DNA from: W0P28-013 sp051878315
GTDB lineage: Bacteria; Bacteroidota; Bacteroidia; Bacteroidales; Paludibacteraceae
Direction of reading: 5' to 3'
Assembly (NCBI GenBank): GCA_051878315.1
Contig: JBJEJW010000040.1
Location: forward strand, 1-54,702
DNA length: 54,702 bases
Numbering within the stretch: the first letter of the stretch is position 1; every line of letters starts with the position of its first letter. The position numbers and the translations under genes are program-made. The notes beneath the pieces are model-generated. The model was not told the DNA's origin and ran no database searches. It saw only the letters and a list, made by a program, of their open reading frames with translations. Positions 9,307-18,616 of the stretch are shown in pieces.

Positions 9307-9340
9307 AAGAGAGAGCACTACGAATAGGTGCTCTCTCTTT
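9307..9340 (+). terminator. Terminator after the sigma gene
   Basis: Arms AAGAGAGAGCAC (9307-9318) and GTGCTCTCTCTT (9328-9339) are perfectly complementary with a 9-base loop. A short T run follows. Confidence 0.8.
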
Positions 9341-9421
9341 GTAAACAAAACAGAGATTACACTGAAACCACACACACACATATCGAATGCCGACAAACTC
9401 GGGACTGAGCCGATAGGCAAA

Positions 9422-10813
9422 TTGCTGTTGCAGTATTCGTTGCCGGCCATCATTGCTATGGCCTCTTCGTCGTTATACCACATTATCGACAGCATTTTTG
9501 TAGGACGCGGTGTGGGTGGCGCGGCCATTGCCGGTATGGCCATCACTATGCCGATAATGAATATAGGGTCGGCATTCGGTGCTATGGTTGGTGTGGGTGC
9601 CGGTGCCACTATCTCATTGCGTTTAGGCGAAGGCAATAAGATGGCCGCCGAAAAGACACTTGGCAATGCCGTGTTACTCAACATTGTAATCGGAGTAACA
9701 GTGATGCTTATCATGTTGGCATTTCTCGACCCGATTTTGATATTATTCAGCGGCGGCCGTGCTACCGAAGAAACCATTGCTTACGCGCGGCAATTTATGC
9801 AGATTATTTTGGCAGGAAACGTTGTTACACACCTCTATCTCGGCATGAGCGAGATGATACGTTCGTCGGGTTATCCGCGCAAATCGATGTTCATCACCCT
9901 GACTACAGTCGTCATCACCCTACTCTTGAATCCGCTGTTTATTTTCAAATTCGGTTGGGGCATTCGCGGCTCGGCTGCTGCTACCGTCATCGCACAATTT
10001 GTGGCATTTTGCATTGCATTATCACATTTTTGTTCGCACAAAAGTTATATTCATTTCAGTCGACGGTCGCTGCATTTCGAATGGAAAATCATTGGTGCCA
10101 TTTTGTCTATCGGTCTTGCGCCATTTTTGCTGAATCTTTGCGCCTCGTTGGTAGCAGCATTCGTCAACAACGCTTTATTAAAATTCGGAGGCACAGGCAA
10201 ATACGATGTCATCAGCGGACTACCGAATGTAGGCGACATTTATGTGGCCGGTTACGGCATTGCCAACCGCATATTACTATTGTTCATCATGGTAATACAA
10301 GGTTTGAACCAAGGCATGCAACCCATTGTGGGCTATAATTACGGTGCCGAACAATTCGGCCGTGTGCGTCGAGCACTATTCCGCACCATAGGTTGCGCTG
10401 TTGGCGTTGCAACGCTCGGTTTTGGATTGGCCCAGTTGATGCCCGAACAAATAGCGCAATTGTTTGTCGATGCTGACAAAGGTGGCAACGAGCAAGCTAT
10501 CATCGACATCGCTGCACAGGGATTGCACATCATCATGGCAATTTTCCCACTGGTTGGATTTCAGATTGTGGCCGGTAATTTTTTCCAATACATCGGCAAA
10601 GCACCATTGGCCATTTTCACATCGCTCACGCGCCAATTGTTATTTCTCGTTCCACTTTTATTTTGGCTGCCACGCACCCTTGGTGCTTGCGGCGTGTGGA
10701 TTTCGTTCCCGATTGCCGATTGCGCCTCGGTGTTGCTTGCGGCAATCTTCCTTGTACGGCAATTACGCGATATGCGTATGCGTGAATCAACCATCAGAAA
10801 ATCAACATTATGA
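9422..10813 (+). CDS. MATE family multidrug/metabolite exporter
   Basis: Twelve-helix inner-membrane antiporter of the MATE family: SLPAIIAMASSSLYHIIDSIFVGRGVG at the N-terminus, MQPIVGYNYGA midway, and paired repeats of six helices. The substrate is unknown. The only usual start codon in this frame is TTG at 9422, but family-like sequence continues upstream of it (LGTEPIGK, about 9395-9420), with no in-frame ATG or GTG before it. A non-standard start (ATT at 9356 or CTG at 9362) or a one-base error is therefore likely. The stop overlaps the nth start (ATGA). Confidence 0.85.
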   Translation: MLLQYSLPAIIAMASSSLYHIIDSIFVGRGVGGAAIAGMAITMPIMNIGSAFGAMVGVGAGATISLRLGEGNKMAAEKTLGNAVLLNIVIGVTVMLIMLAFLDPILILFSGGRATEETIAYARQFMQIILAGNVVTHLYLGMSEMIRSSGYPRKSMFITLTTVVITLLLNPLFIFKFGWGIRGSAAATVIAQFVAFCIALSHFCSHKSYIHFSRRSLHFEWKIIGAILSIGLAPFLLNLCASLVAAFVNNALLKFGGTGKYDVISGLPNVGDIYVAGYGIANRILLLFIMVIQGLNQGMQPIVGYNYGAEQFGRVRRALFRTIGCAVGVATLGFGLAQLMPEQIAQLFVDADKGGNEQAIIDIAAQGLHIIMAIFPLVGFQIVAGNFFQYIGKAPLAIFTSLTRQLLFLVPLLFWLPRTLGACGVWISFPIADCASVLLAAIFLVRQLRDMRMRESTIRKSTL

Positions 10814-11448
10814 CCCAAGCAGAACGCTATGCACACATCATTTCGTGGTTCGAGGCTAACATGCCCGTAGTTCAAAGCGAATTGCATTACGATACTCCAT
10901 TCCAACTTTTGATTGCGGTCGTATTGTCGGCACAATGTACCGATAAACGTGTAAACCTGACGACACCAAAGTTATTTGCCGATTTCCCGACACCCGAAGC
11001 GATGGCTGTTGCATCGCGTGAAGCAATTTTCGACGATATCAAAAGCATATCGTACCCCAACAGCAAGGCAACTTATTTGTCGGGCATCGCTCAAAAACTT
11101 GTCAACGACTTTGGCGGTCGTGTACCCGACACGGTAGAGCAACTGCAAACCTTACCCGGCGTTGGACGCAAAACCGCTAATGTGGTAACCTCAATCATTT
11201 TCGGTCAACCGCACATGGCTGTCGATACACATGTGTTTCGTATATCCGAGCGATTAGGGTTGACAACCAATTCGAAAAATCCGCTGCAAACAGAACGCGA
11301 ACTCACACGACATATTCCCAAACAACTCATTCCCAAAGCACATCATTGGCTGATTTTGCACGGTCGGTATGTGTGTGTGGCACGTAAGCCTAAATGTGCA
11401 GAATGCGGGCTGCATCCTTATTGCCGCTATTACGAAAAAAATATGTAA
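10810..11448 (+). CDS. nth: Endonuclease III (base-excision DNA glycosylase/AP lyase)
   Basis: Removes oxidised pyrimidines and cuts the abasic site. The helix-hairpin-helix LPGVGRKTANV carries catalytic Lys121, and the catalytic Asp is Asp139 in VDTHVFR. The [4Fe-4S] loop has Cys189, 196, 199 and 205 in the exact C-x6-C-x2-C-x5-C spacing. The 212-residue length is normal. Its ATG overlaps the stop of the exporter gene by four bases, and prmA begins 13 bases after its own stop. Confidence 0.96.
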   Translation: MTQAERYAHIISWFEANMPVVQSELHYDTPFQLLIAVVLSAQCTDKRVNLTTPKLFADFPTPEAMAVASREAIFDDIKSISYPNSKATYLSGIAQKLVNDFGGRVPDTVEQLQTLPGVGRKTANVVTSIIFGQPHMAVDTHVFRISERLGLTTNSKNPLQTERELTRHIPKQLIPKAHHWLILHGRYVCVARKPKCAECGLHPYCRYYEKNM

Positions 11449-11461
11449 CTTTGTCGGCACG

Positions 11462-12301
11462 ATGAAATACACACAAGTAACATTTCGTTTGCAAGGTGAT
11501 GCCACACCGATGGTCGAGGTGTTGGTAGCCGTTCTGGCCGAGATTCATTTCGACAGTTTCGAAGAAACAACCAACGGGATAACAGCCTACTGCCCTACCG
11601 CCCTTTTCGACGAAACAGTTATGCATGCAGCCATCGCCGCACTACCAACAGCATTGCAATACGACTACCGCATAGCCGATATGCCCGACATTGATTGGAA
11701 TGCCACATGGGAACAAAACTCGTGTGAACCGATAGACATTGACGGTCGGTGCATAATACACAACACACGCTATCGCCCCACCAAACCCTACGAATACGAT
11801 ATTATCGTCAATCCGCAGCAAGCGTTCGGCAGCGGTAGCCACGAAACTACACGACTTGTCATCAAAAGTCTGATGAACACCGACCTACACGAGAAAACAG
11901 TCCTTGATATGGGTTGCGGTACCGGCATTCTATCTATTTTTGCGGCCATACGCGGCGCAAAATCCGTTATGGCGATTGACATTGATGAGTGGTCGGTGCA
12001 AAATACAGCCGACAACTGTCGGCTCAACGACATAACCTGCGTAACCGTAAAACTCGGCAGCATCGAAACAATTGAAAATCGCAAATTTGACTTGATTTTA
12101 GCCAACATCAACCGTAATATTCTGCTGGCACATCTGCCAATGTATGCCAATGCACTCAACGAAAATGGGAGCATCATCATCAGCGGTTTTTATAGTACCG
12201 ATGTTCCAATGCTGCAAACGCAAGCGCACAAATACGGTTTACACTGTCAATACTGCGCCTCAGATAACGATTGGACAACCCTCACATTTGTCAAACGATA
12301 A
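11462..12301 (+). CDS. prmA: Ribosomal protein L11 methyltransferase
   Basis: SAM-dependent trimethylation of ribosomal protein L11. Motifs are NPQQAFGSGSHETTRL, the SAM-binding VLDMGCGTGILSIFAA, and the catalytic-site DLILANINRNIL. The 279-residue length from ATG 11462 fits the family. An earlier in-frame start at 11369 would run through the end of nth and is rejected. TAACTTTG at 11446-11453 overlaps the nth stop and could be a promoter giving an almost leaderless message. Confidence 0.93.
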   Translation: MKYTQVTFRLQGDATPMVEVLVAVLAEIHFDSFEETTNGITAYCPTALFDETVMHAAIAALPTALQYDYRIADMPDIDWNATWEQNSCEPIDIDGRCIIHNTRYRPTKPYEYDIIVNPQQAFGSGSHETTRLVIKSLMNTDLHEKTVLDMGCGTGILSIFAAIRGAKSVMAIDIDEWSVQNTADNCRLNDITCVTVKLGSIETIENRKFDLILANINRNILLAHLPMYANALNENGSIIISGFYSTDVPMLQTQAHKYGLHCQYCASDNDWTTLTFVKR

Positions 12302-12307
12302 GTCATT

Positions 12308-13597
12308 GTGAGCATCAACAACAACATACGGCGTATAACAAAATCGGAGTTGGTGCGCAACTCTGCCAAGTTGCTTTCTGCAAACGTGGTTGCACAAGCA
12401 ATAGGACTCTTGGTATATCCGCTCCTAACACGCCTTTACGCGCCGGAAGATTTCGGCTTGTTAAATTTGTTTTTGAGCATTGGCGGGGTGTTGGTTCTCT
12501 TTTCTACTGCTGAATATCAATACGCTATAGTGTTGCCGAAAAACAAAAAAGATGCTATAGCGTGTTTTCATTCCGGATTTGTTATCTTGCTTGGCGTAAC
12601 TGTGTTGTGCGCTATCTCCGCCTTATTCAGTCCACAAATTGCATGTTTATTCAACGCGCCCGCTTTAACGACGTACTACCCACTGATGTGTATTTTTGTC
12701 TTTTGTTCGGGTTTATGGACGCTGCTCAACTATTGGTACACACGCAACAAACAATTCGGAGCGGTTTCGGCTTACCAACTCACGCAAAGCATTTGCAACG
12801 CCGGATTAAAATACGGTTTTGGTTTGGCAGGATGGTTACGCAACGGTTTGATTTTAAGTACCATCATAGGGCCTCTCATCGCTTTAACAACAAGTATTTG
12901 TCGGCATTTTAAGCGCGACATCGTTCCTTTGTTCGTATTCGACAAACTGCATTATCGCGCGATGGCACAACAATACGCCAATTTCCCGAAATTTTCGTTA
13001 CCTCGTGCGCTGATTAACAACCTCAGTGGTAATCTGCCGATTTTACTTTTGACGCCTTTTTTCGGATTAACCGAAATTGGTTATTTCGGTATGGCTCTAA
13101 CCCTTGCTTTTCGCCCAATAAATATGATTTCCGGTTCGTTGTATCAGGTTTTTTTTCAACGTACATCGGAGCAGGTGCAAAATCATCAAAGTATTCTTCC
13201 GTTCTTCCGCAAATTCATTAAGAACACATTACTCATTGTGATTCCAAGTTTTGCGATACTCTATTTTGTACTGCCATGGCTGACGGAATGGCTACTTGGC
13301 AGCGGTTGGGATACAACAGGTGAATATATCCGTTGGATGTTGCCGTGGCTGGCTTTTTCGGCAATGGTCGCACCGATATGTTATCTGTCCGACATTTTTC
13401 AGAAACAACATATTGGATTAGCATTTGAAATTTGTTTAATCGCGGTCAGATTCATCGGGGTGATGATTGGTATCGGATACAACGATTTTACGATTGCCGT
13501 TGCTCTTTATAGTTGCGGTGGTGCGCTACTTATTTTAGCCCAACTACTTTGGCTACTCTATTTAGTGTATAATTACGAAAAACGGCTAAGCGCATAA
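12308..13597 (+). CDS. Wzx/RfbX-type polysaccharide flippase
   Basis: Polytopic membrane protein of 429 residues with about 12 hydrophobic segments and the MOP-superfamily N-terminus (AKLLSANVVAQAIGLLVYPLLTRLYAPEDFGLLNLFLSIGG). Such proteins move undecaprenyl-linked glycan units across the inner membrane. GTG at 12308 is the start, six bases after prmA. It converges on the leftward GT4 gene with only six bases between stop codons and no clear terminator. Being outside the main polysaccharide locus, it may serve that locus or another glycan. Confidence 0.88.
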   Translation: MSINNNIRRITKSELVRNSAKLLSANVVAQAIGLLVYPLLTRLYAPEDFGLLNLFLSIGGVLVLFSTAEYQYAIVLPKNKKDAIACFHSGFVILLGVTVLCAISALFSPQIACLFNAPALTTYYPLMCIFVFCSGLWTLLNYWYTRNKQFGAVSAYQLTQSICNAGLKYGFGLAGWLRNGLILSTIIGPLIALTTSICRHFKRDIVPLFVFDKLHYRAMAQQYANFPKFSLPRALINNLSGNLPILLLTPFFGLTEIGYFGMALTLAFRPINMISGSLYQVFFQRTSEQVQNHQSILPFFRKFIKNTLLIVIPSFAILYFVLPWLTEWLLGSGWDTTGEYIRWMLPWLAFSAMVAPICYLSDIFQKQHIGLAFEICLIAVRFIGVMIGIGYNDFTIAVALYSCGGALLILAQLLWLLYLVYNYEKRLSA

Positions 13598-13603
13598 CCA
13601 CGC

Positions 13604-14650
13604 CTATTTGGGCAAACAACACTGATATATTTCCACAAGTTGTTTGCCAACGGTTTCAAAAGCGTATTGTGCTCCGTGTTCGCGAATTTGCGCGGTGTTG
13701 TAGTCTTGATAATGGTCAAGCATAAAATGAATGGCCCCAACAAGGGCGTTTTCATCTTCAGACGGGACAAGTACACCTGTTTGGGAGTTCATCATCTCTT
13801 TTATTCCTCCCACATCGCTAGTAATAATCGGCAATCCAACCGCCTCACTTTCTGATAATACCACGGGAGCATTTTCATACCGCGAGAAAAAAATGAATGC
13901 ATCTGATTGTTGCATCCAGTAGCAGACCTGCTCGGGTGTTTGTTCACCTATAAAAACAAGCATCCCTTGAGGGAATTGAAGAGAATCGGCATACGCTCTA
14001 TCTTCTTCAAAATCAACTCCTGTTCCCACTACTATCAATTCAAAATCTTGGCGTTCTTCTGCCACCTGCCGCGTGGCACGCAACAGCCCTTTGATGTTTT
14101 TGGCTTTTTCATCAAAGCAACTTACATGAAGCAAGCGTTTTTTTGTGTGAGGTTCTTTTATGTAGGGTTGGTAAAAAAAATCATCTACTACATTGTTGAT
14201 TTTCTGCCAATGTGCATTCTCTATGCCACAGGCGCGCATTGCATTCCCCAATACGTTACTAACCGGCAAGATAGCGTTCGCCTGTTTTGCAATATGTCGC
14301 ATAACATGACCGTGCCAACCTTCACGAAAAGAGAAATTGGCAGGCAGGTAGCCCGACCAATGCTCAATTATAAAATAAGGAATATGATAACGACGTTTTA
14401 GGTAGAGCGCCAAAAGTCCGTTCTTGTCCAATACATTCATCTGTACTATGTCGGGTAGTCCCCACTCTTTGCGCAGATGCCGCCAACCTCTCCACATGTC
14501 GGTAAGCCATTGCAAGCCTGTAGTCTCGTAATACAATACACGCACATCAGCCCCTTGTCGGCGCAGGGCATCGGCATGTTTTTGGACAAAAAGTCCTGCC
14601 ATTGCGTCTCTTGGGGTGGGATACCAAGCTGATAGAAAAAGGACTTTCAT
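13604..14650 (-). CDS. Glycosyltransferase family 4
   Basis: GT-B fold glycosyltransferase of 348 residues. N-terminal MKVLFLSAWYPTPRDAMAGLFVQKHADAL is typical of GT4 enzymes; the C-terminal domain has LLHVSCFDEKAKNIKGLL and the donor-binding stretch ENAPVVLSESEAVGLPIITSDVGGIKEM. Donor and acceptor are unknown. Third gene of a leftward run, starting three bases after the GNAT/FemAB-like gene ends, so probably co-transcribed with it. Confidence 0.9.
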   Translation of the reverse strand: MKVLFLSAWYPTPRDAMAGLFVQKHADALRRQGADVRVLYYETTGLQWLTDMWRGWRHLRKEWGLPDIVQMNVLDKNGLLALYLKRRYHIPYFIIEHWSGYLPANFSFREGWHGHVMRHIAKQANAILPVSNVLGNAMRACGIENAHWQKINNVVDDFFYQPYIKEPHTKKRLLHVSCFDEKAKNIKGLLRATRQVAEERQDFELIVVGTGVDFEEDRAYADSLQFPQGMLVFIGEQTPEQVCYWMQQSDAFIFFSRYENAPVVLSESEAVGLPIITSDVGGIKEMMNSQTGVLVPSEDENALVGAIHFMLDHYQDYNTAQIREHGAQYAFETVGKQLVEIYQCCLPK

Positions 14651-14653
14651 GGT

Positions 14654-15622
14654 TCATTTGTGCAACTTGTATCTCAAGTTGCGGAAGTGGTTAAAGAACA
14701 AGGCGAGGCGGAAAACTTGATGATAGTGTTTCTCCAAGCTATAATAGGTACAAGGTTCTGAACCGAACTGCTTATAGTGGTTGGCGATGGAACTCACCAT
14801 CGACCCCTCGAAATCAAAACGAACCTGTTTCTCACGGGCAAGTTTAATGGATTCCAAAACGAGCAACGCACCTGCACCAGAGTTTTTGAACTCCAACGAA
14901 TAGCAGGGAATAAGGTAGTACATCAGTTTGTTATCCCATGCGAGGAAAGCAGCAGCATGAGTGTGGTTGTCGGCATCCTTAATAGCAATGATAGCGCACT
15001 GATTGAGGCGATGAAGTTTGCGCTCAAGGACGAGAAAGAAATCACGGGAGTAAGTAATCGTTTTGCGCTGTTCTACCAAGCAGGCTGCGTGAAAACGGTA
15101 GAAATCCTCTGGCGACATGTCGTAGTCGGCATGCAATGAAAGGGCTTTTTGGAGTTGGCGTTTCTTATTCTTGGAGAAACGGCTGATGAGTGCATCCAAA
15201 TCGTTGAGGTCGTTAATCCGATAGGTGATGCGCTCGCGTGCTTTGAAACCGAGCGCCTGCATGGGCTCCACGCAGAGCGACTTTGGAGCATACTGCTGAT
15301 AATAGTAAGCAAGGTGGAGATTGTCCAACTGTTCAGCGATCATGCGGCATATCTCCGTCACCTGCCATTGGTCTTCGGCGTATTGAGGCGCGAGCCATAT
15401 ACCCCCAAGTTGTGTCATTTGTGGCATAACGATATAGCGCATTCCTAACCGTTTGCGAATCAAGTAAGGCATGGCACCCATAATCTCTCCTCGTTCGTTC
15501 TCCGCCAATAGAACATCCCATTCCTTGCCTGTGCAAACAGCATCCATCCACCACGGTTGCAGGAAGATAGGAAGACCATCTTGCTCGGTTGCCCACACTA
15601 CATATCGTTCTTTATTCGTCAT
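14654..15622 (-). CDS. GNAT/FemAB-like acyltransferase
   Basis: Protein of 322 residues with the double-GNAT layout of FemAB-like enzymes. LPIFLQPWWMDAV lies at the N-terminus; SRFSKNKKRQLQKA and HAAAFLAWDNKLMYYLIPC in the middle; GAGALLVLESIKLAREKQVRFDFEGSM in the acyl-donor domain. Related proteins transfer acyl or aminoacyl groups to cell-wall or surface glycans. The coupling to a GT4 gene (three bases away) suggests glycan decoration; the substrate is not visible. Confidence 0.78.
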   Translation of the reverse strand: MTNKERYVVWATEQDGLPIFLQPWWMDAVCTGKEWDVLLAENERGEIMGAMPYLIRKRLGMRYIVMPQMTQLGGIWLAPQYAEDQWQVTEICRMIAEQLDNLHLAYYYQQYAPKSLCVEPMQALGFKARERITYRINDLNDLDALISRFSKNKKRQLQKALSLHADYDMSPEDFYRFHAACLVEQRKTITYSRDFFLVLERKLHRLNQCAIIAIKDADNHTHAAAFLAWDNKLMYYLIPCYSLEFKNSGAGALLVLESIKLAREKQVRFDFEGSMVSSIANHYKQFGSEPCTYYSLEKHYHQVFRLALFFNHFRNLRYKLHK

Positions 15623-15625
15623 TCC

Positions 15626-16198
15626 TCAACAGCCATTCAGCAAATGTTCTACCAAAATTTTCAGGCCGATGCCAAACAGAATAATGCCGCCTATCAACTC
15701 GACATTCAACTTAAAACGTTTACCAAACGTTACGCCTATGACGCACCCGGCAAGCGTAAACAAAAAACTACCTAATGCAATAATGCCTACCGCTGCATAT
15801 ACAAGATTGCCCAACGGCACAAATATCAGCCCTGTGGCCAATGCGTCGATGCTGGTGGCAACCGCCATCAGCAATAACATTTTTAACGAGCCAAAAGGCG
15901 TTTTGTTATCCGTTTCGGCGGTATCTTTTTTCAAACTCTCCACTATCATTTTGCCACCCAGAAAACCCAAAATGCCAAATGCCAGCCAATGGTCGATTTT
16001 TGCTATCTGCTCTGCAAATCCGACACCGGCCAACCAACCAATCAACGGCATTGCGCCCTGAAAGAAACCAAACGTTACCGCCATGCGCAACATTTTCGGC
16101 CAATCGTAACGACCATGCGCAACACTACTCGCAATGGATACGGCAAAACAATCCATGGCCAACCCGACCGAAATTAAACAAATTTCAAAATAAGACAT
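15626..16198 (-). CDS. mntP: Manganese efflux pump MntP
   Basis: Six-helix membrane exporter that lowers toxic cytoplasmic manganese. The two repeat halves carry the characteristic Asp motifs GLAMDCFAVSIA and ATSIDALATG. ATG at 16198 gives 190 residues beginning MSYFEICLISVGLAMD, the normal MntP start; a longer start at 16243 would add a non-membrane tail. No yybP-ykoY-type riboswitch is seen in the 56-base gap to the upstream DUF3109 gene. Confidence 0.92.
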   Translation of the reverse strand: MSYFEICLISVGLAMDCFAVSIASSVAHGRYDWPKMLRMAVTFGFFQGAMPLIGWLAGVGFAEQIAKIDHWLAFGILGFLGGKMIVESLKKDTAETDNKTPFGSLKMLLLMAVATSIDALATGLIFVPLGNLVYAAVGIIALGSFLFTLAGCVIGVTFGKRFKLNVELIGGIILFGIGLKILVEHLLNGC

Positions 16199-16254
16199 CT
16201 TTTCAAAGCAAAATTTTTGTATAAAGTGCAAATTGGTATGCACAAAAACTATTT

Positions 16255-16860
16255 TTATGGGTGTGTTGCTGTATCGCGATGCCGAAAGGCGGCTTCGTAG
16301 GCTTTAGCGGCCTCCTCGAGTTCTGCGTACCACGCTTCGCCGAAACGTCGGATGAGCGGTGCTTTCAAAAATTTATAAACGGGGAGTTTCAACGCACGTC
16401 CCTGTTTTTCGGCACAAGCGCATACATTCCAACGATGATAATTCACTGCCGTAAAATCCTTGTATCGGGTCAGTCGCACAGGATACAGATGGCACGAAAC
16501 GGGCTTCAAAAACTGCGTTTTACCTTCGCGACAAGCCTTCTCGAGCACACACTTGCACACGCCATCGGCAGCATCGACATAGGCAAACACACACTCGCGT
16601 CCATTCACGATAGATGTAACCAGATCGCCTTGACAATCGACATACGCCACACCTTGCCGGTCGATTACCTGCCGCGCCGCTTCAGACAGTTCGTTCCACA
16701 CAACAGGCAATGCCGCTTCCAATGCCGCTACTTCGTCCATCTCGAGCGGTGCGCCACTGTCGCCTTCGACGCAACACTGCCCGCGACAAATGCCCAAATC
16801 GCAGCAAAACTGCTGCTCGAACAAGTCGAAACTCACCACGGTATCACCGATTTCTACCAT
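16255..16860 (-). CDS. DUF3109 family cysteine-rich protein
   Basis: Cytoplasmic protein of 201 residues with the DUF3109 signature: CCDLGICRGQCC near the N-terminus and CKCVLEKACREG, KPVSCHLYPVR and WNVCACAE further on. The conserved cysteines suggest a bound metal or iron-sulphur cluster, as in related YkgJ-type proteins; function is unproven. It heads a leftward run with mntP and sits back-to-back with the flavoprotein gene. Confidence 0.88.
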   Translation of the reverse strand: MVEIGDTVVSFDLFEQQFCCDLGICRGQCCVEGDSGAPLEMDEVAALEAALPVVWNELSEAARQVIDRQGVAYVDCQGDLVTSIVNGRECVFAYVDAADGVCKCVLEKACREGKTQFLKPVSCHLYPVRLTRYKDFTAVNYHRWNVCACAEKQGRALKLPVYKFLKAPLIRRFGEAWYAELEEAAKAYEAAFRHRDTATHP

Positions 16861-16882
16861 TCTCGCAGTTTTTAATAAAGTG

Positions 16883-16890
16883 CAAAGATA
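16883..16890 (-). promoter_or_regulatory. -7 promoter element for the DUF3109-mntP run
   Basis: TATCTTTG on the minus strand, 22 bases before the DUF3109 ATG. Good match to TAnnTTTG; no TTG at the ideal distance. Confidence 0.45.
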
Positions 16891-16954
16891 ACAATTTATC
16901 GTGAAATATGCGTTATATCGCGTTATATTTTATCATTTATCCGCCAAAAAAGCG

Positions 16955-16962
16955 TACCTTTG
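16955..16962 (+). promoter_or_regulatory. -7 promoter element for the flavoprotein gene
   Basis: TACCTTTG, 23 bases before the ATG at 16986, in the divergent region with the DUF3109 gene. Matches TAnnTTTG; a TTG box is not obvious. Confidence 0.45.
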
Positions 16963-16985
16963 CATCGCAATTACACATCAACGCC

Positions 16986-18545
16986 ATGACCGAACTTCAA
17001 CTGACACTTACGCCCGAAGAAGCAGCCGACATAAATGCCATCAAACGCCGTGCCGCGCAACTACTGCAACGCGACACATCTGACATTGCACATGTGCAAA
17101 TTGTTAAAAAATCCATTGACGCTCGTAGTCGACAGCCCTTGGTACTGCTGAAAATACGCACCTTCGCTGCCGACGAACCGATGGTTCGCTACGAGAATAC
17201 ATTTCACTACCACAATGTAGCGGGCAAGAAACGCGTGATTGTCGTCGGGAGCGGTCCGGCCGGCTTATTTGCCGCACTACGACTGATAGAGTGCGACCTC
17301 TGCCCTATCGTGCTTGAACGCGGCAAAGAGGTATCGGCACGCAAAAAAGACATCGCACAACTCAATCGCAACGCTGCGCTATGCGACGAATCGAACTATT
17401 GCTTCGGCGAAGGCGGTGCCGGCACATTTTCGGACGGGAAACTCTACACACGCAGCAACAAACGCGGCAACACACAACGCATTTTTGAAATTTTTCATCA
17501 ACACGGCGCTCAAGACAGCATATTATACGAAGCACATCCTCACATCGGTACCGACCGTTTACCACTGATAATCAAGAATATACGACAAACAATCGTGGAC
17601 AATGGCGGCGAATTTCACTTCGATAGTCGTGTAACCGATTTGCTCATCGACAGCGACCATATTTGTGGCGTACAGACAGCCTGCGGCGACATTTTTCGAG
17701 CGGATTATGTAATACTTGCCACAGGGCATTCGGCGCGCGACATTTACGAACTGCTGCACCGCAAGCAGTTGCGTCTCGAGGCCAAAGGATTTGCAATGGG
17801 TGTCAGGGTGGAACATCCGCAAGCACTCATCAATAGTATTCAATATCATCAAGCGGCACACAATACCTACCTGCCGGCTGCCGCCTACAATGTGGTACAG
17901 CAAGTTGATGGGCGCGGTGTCTATTCGTTTTGTATGTGTCCCGGCGGCCATATCGTACCGTCGGCCACGGCACAGCAGCAAATTGTAGTGAACGGGATGT
18001 CGGCCTCGCACCGCAATTCGCCGTTTGCCAATTCGGGTATCGTAGTCGAATTGCACCCCGAAGACTTGACCGAATATGCGCACTATGGCGACTTGTGCGG
18101 ACTGCATTTTCAGATGGATTTGGAACGATTGGCCTACGAACATCACGGCAGCGGGCTGCAAACCGCACCGGCACAACGTTTAGCCGATTTCGTCGGCAAT
18201 CGTACATCGAGCACTCTGCCAAAATGCTCGTATTTGCCGGGCATCACCTCGTCGCCTTTACACGCATGGTTGCCGCCGCGCATCGGGCAACGGCTGCAAG
18301 CGGGATTCAAAGGGTTCGATCGAAAAATGCACGGTTTTCTCACAAACGACGCTGTCATTGTAGGCGTAGAGAGTCGGTCGTCGTCGCCTGTGCGCATACC
18401 GCGCGATGCCGACACACTCGAGCATGTGCAACTGCGCGGTCTCTACCCTGCCGGCGAAGGATCGGGCTACGCAGGCGGCATCACCTCATCGGCCCTGGAC
18501 GGCGAACGCTGCGCCGAAATGATAGCTGCAAAAATTGCACGTTAG
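16986..18545 (+). CDS. FAD-dependent dehydrogenase of the COG2509 type
   Basis: Flavoprotein of 519 residues with an N-terminal basic domain and a Rossmann FAD-binding motif VIVVGSGPAG (GSGPAG at 88-93), followed by ERGKEVSARKKDI and FGEGGAGTFSDGKLYTR, the hallmark of this uncharacterised dehydrogenase family. GLYPAGEGSGYAGGITSSALDG near the C-terminus is the second FAD contact. Substrate unknown. The ATG at 16986 follows the promoter element; an earlier start at 16908 would overlap it. Confidence 0.88.
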   Translation: MTELQLTLTPEEAADINAIKRRAAQLLQRDTSDIAHVQIVKKSIDARSRQPLVLLKIRTFAADEPMVRYENTFHYHNVAGKKRVIVVGSGPAGLFAALRLIECDLCPIVLERGKEVSARKKDIAQLNRNAALCDESNYCFGEGGAGTFSDGKLYTRSNKRGNTQRIFEIFHQHGAQDSILYEAHPHIGTDRLPLIIKNIRQTIVDNGGEFHFDSRVTDLLIDSDHICGVQTACGDIFRADYVILATGHSARDIYELLHRKQLRLEAKGFAMGVRVEHPQALINSIQYHQAAHNTYLPAAAYNVVQQVDGRGVYSFCMCPGGHIVPSATAQQQIVVNGMSASHRNSPFANSGIVVELHPEDLTEYAHYGDLCGLHFQMDLERLAYEHHGSGLQTAPAQRLADFVGNRTSSTLPKCSYLPGITSSPLHAWLPPRIGQRLQAGFKGFDRKMHGFLTNDAVIVGVESRSSSPVRIPRDADTLEHVQLRGLYPAGEGSGYAGGITSSALDGERCAEMIAAKIAR

Positions 18546-18570
18546 TGTAACCGAATACATCAAAGTCCCA

Positions 18571-18600
18571 TTTCGTACAATAAGGAGCCTATTTGATACA
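18571..18600 (+). promoter_or_regulatory. Candidate LytTR operator before the lytTR gene
   Basis: Two 9-base direct repeats, TTTCGTACA (18571-18579) and TTTGATACA (18592-18600), with a 12-base spacer (21-base period). They end 16 bases before the TTG box. LytTR proteins of other phyla bind paired 9-base sites about two helical turns apart, so this is probably the autoregulatory site. The assignment is inference. Confidence 0.55.
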
Positions 18601-18616
18601 AAATCCGCCAAAAGTA

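Noticed and set aside
8662..9777. Minus-strand ORF of 371 codons across the sigma and MATE genes
   Set aside because: Overlaps two well-supported genes and a terminator; the translation has no coherent protein pattern.
12271..12513. Small plus-strand ORF at the prmA-flippase junction
   Set aside because: Out-of-frame shadow of two good genes with no independent support.
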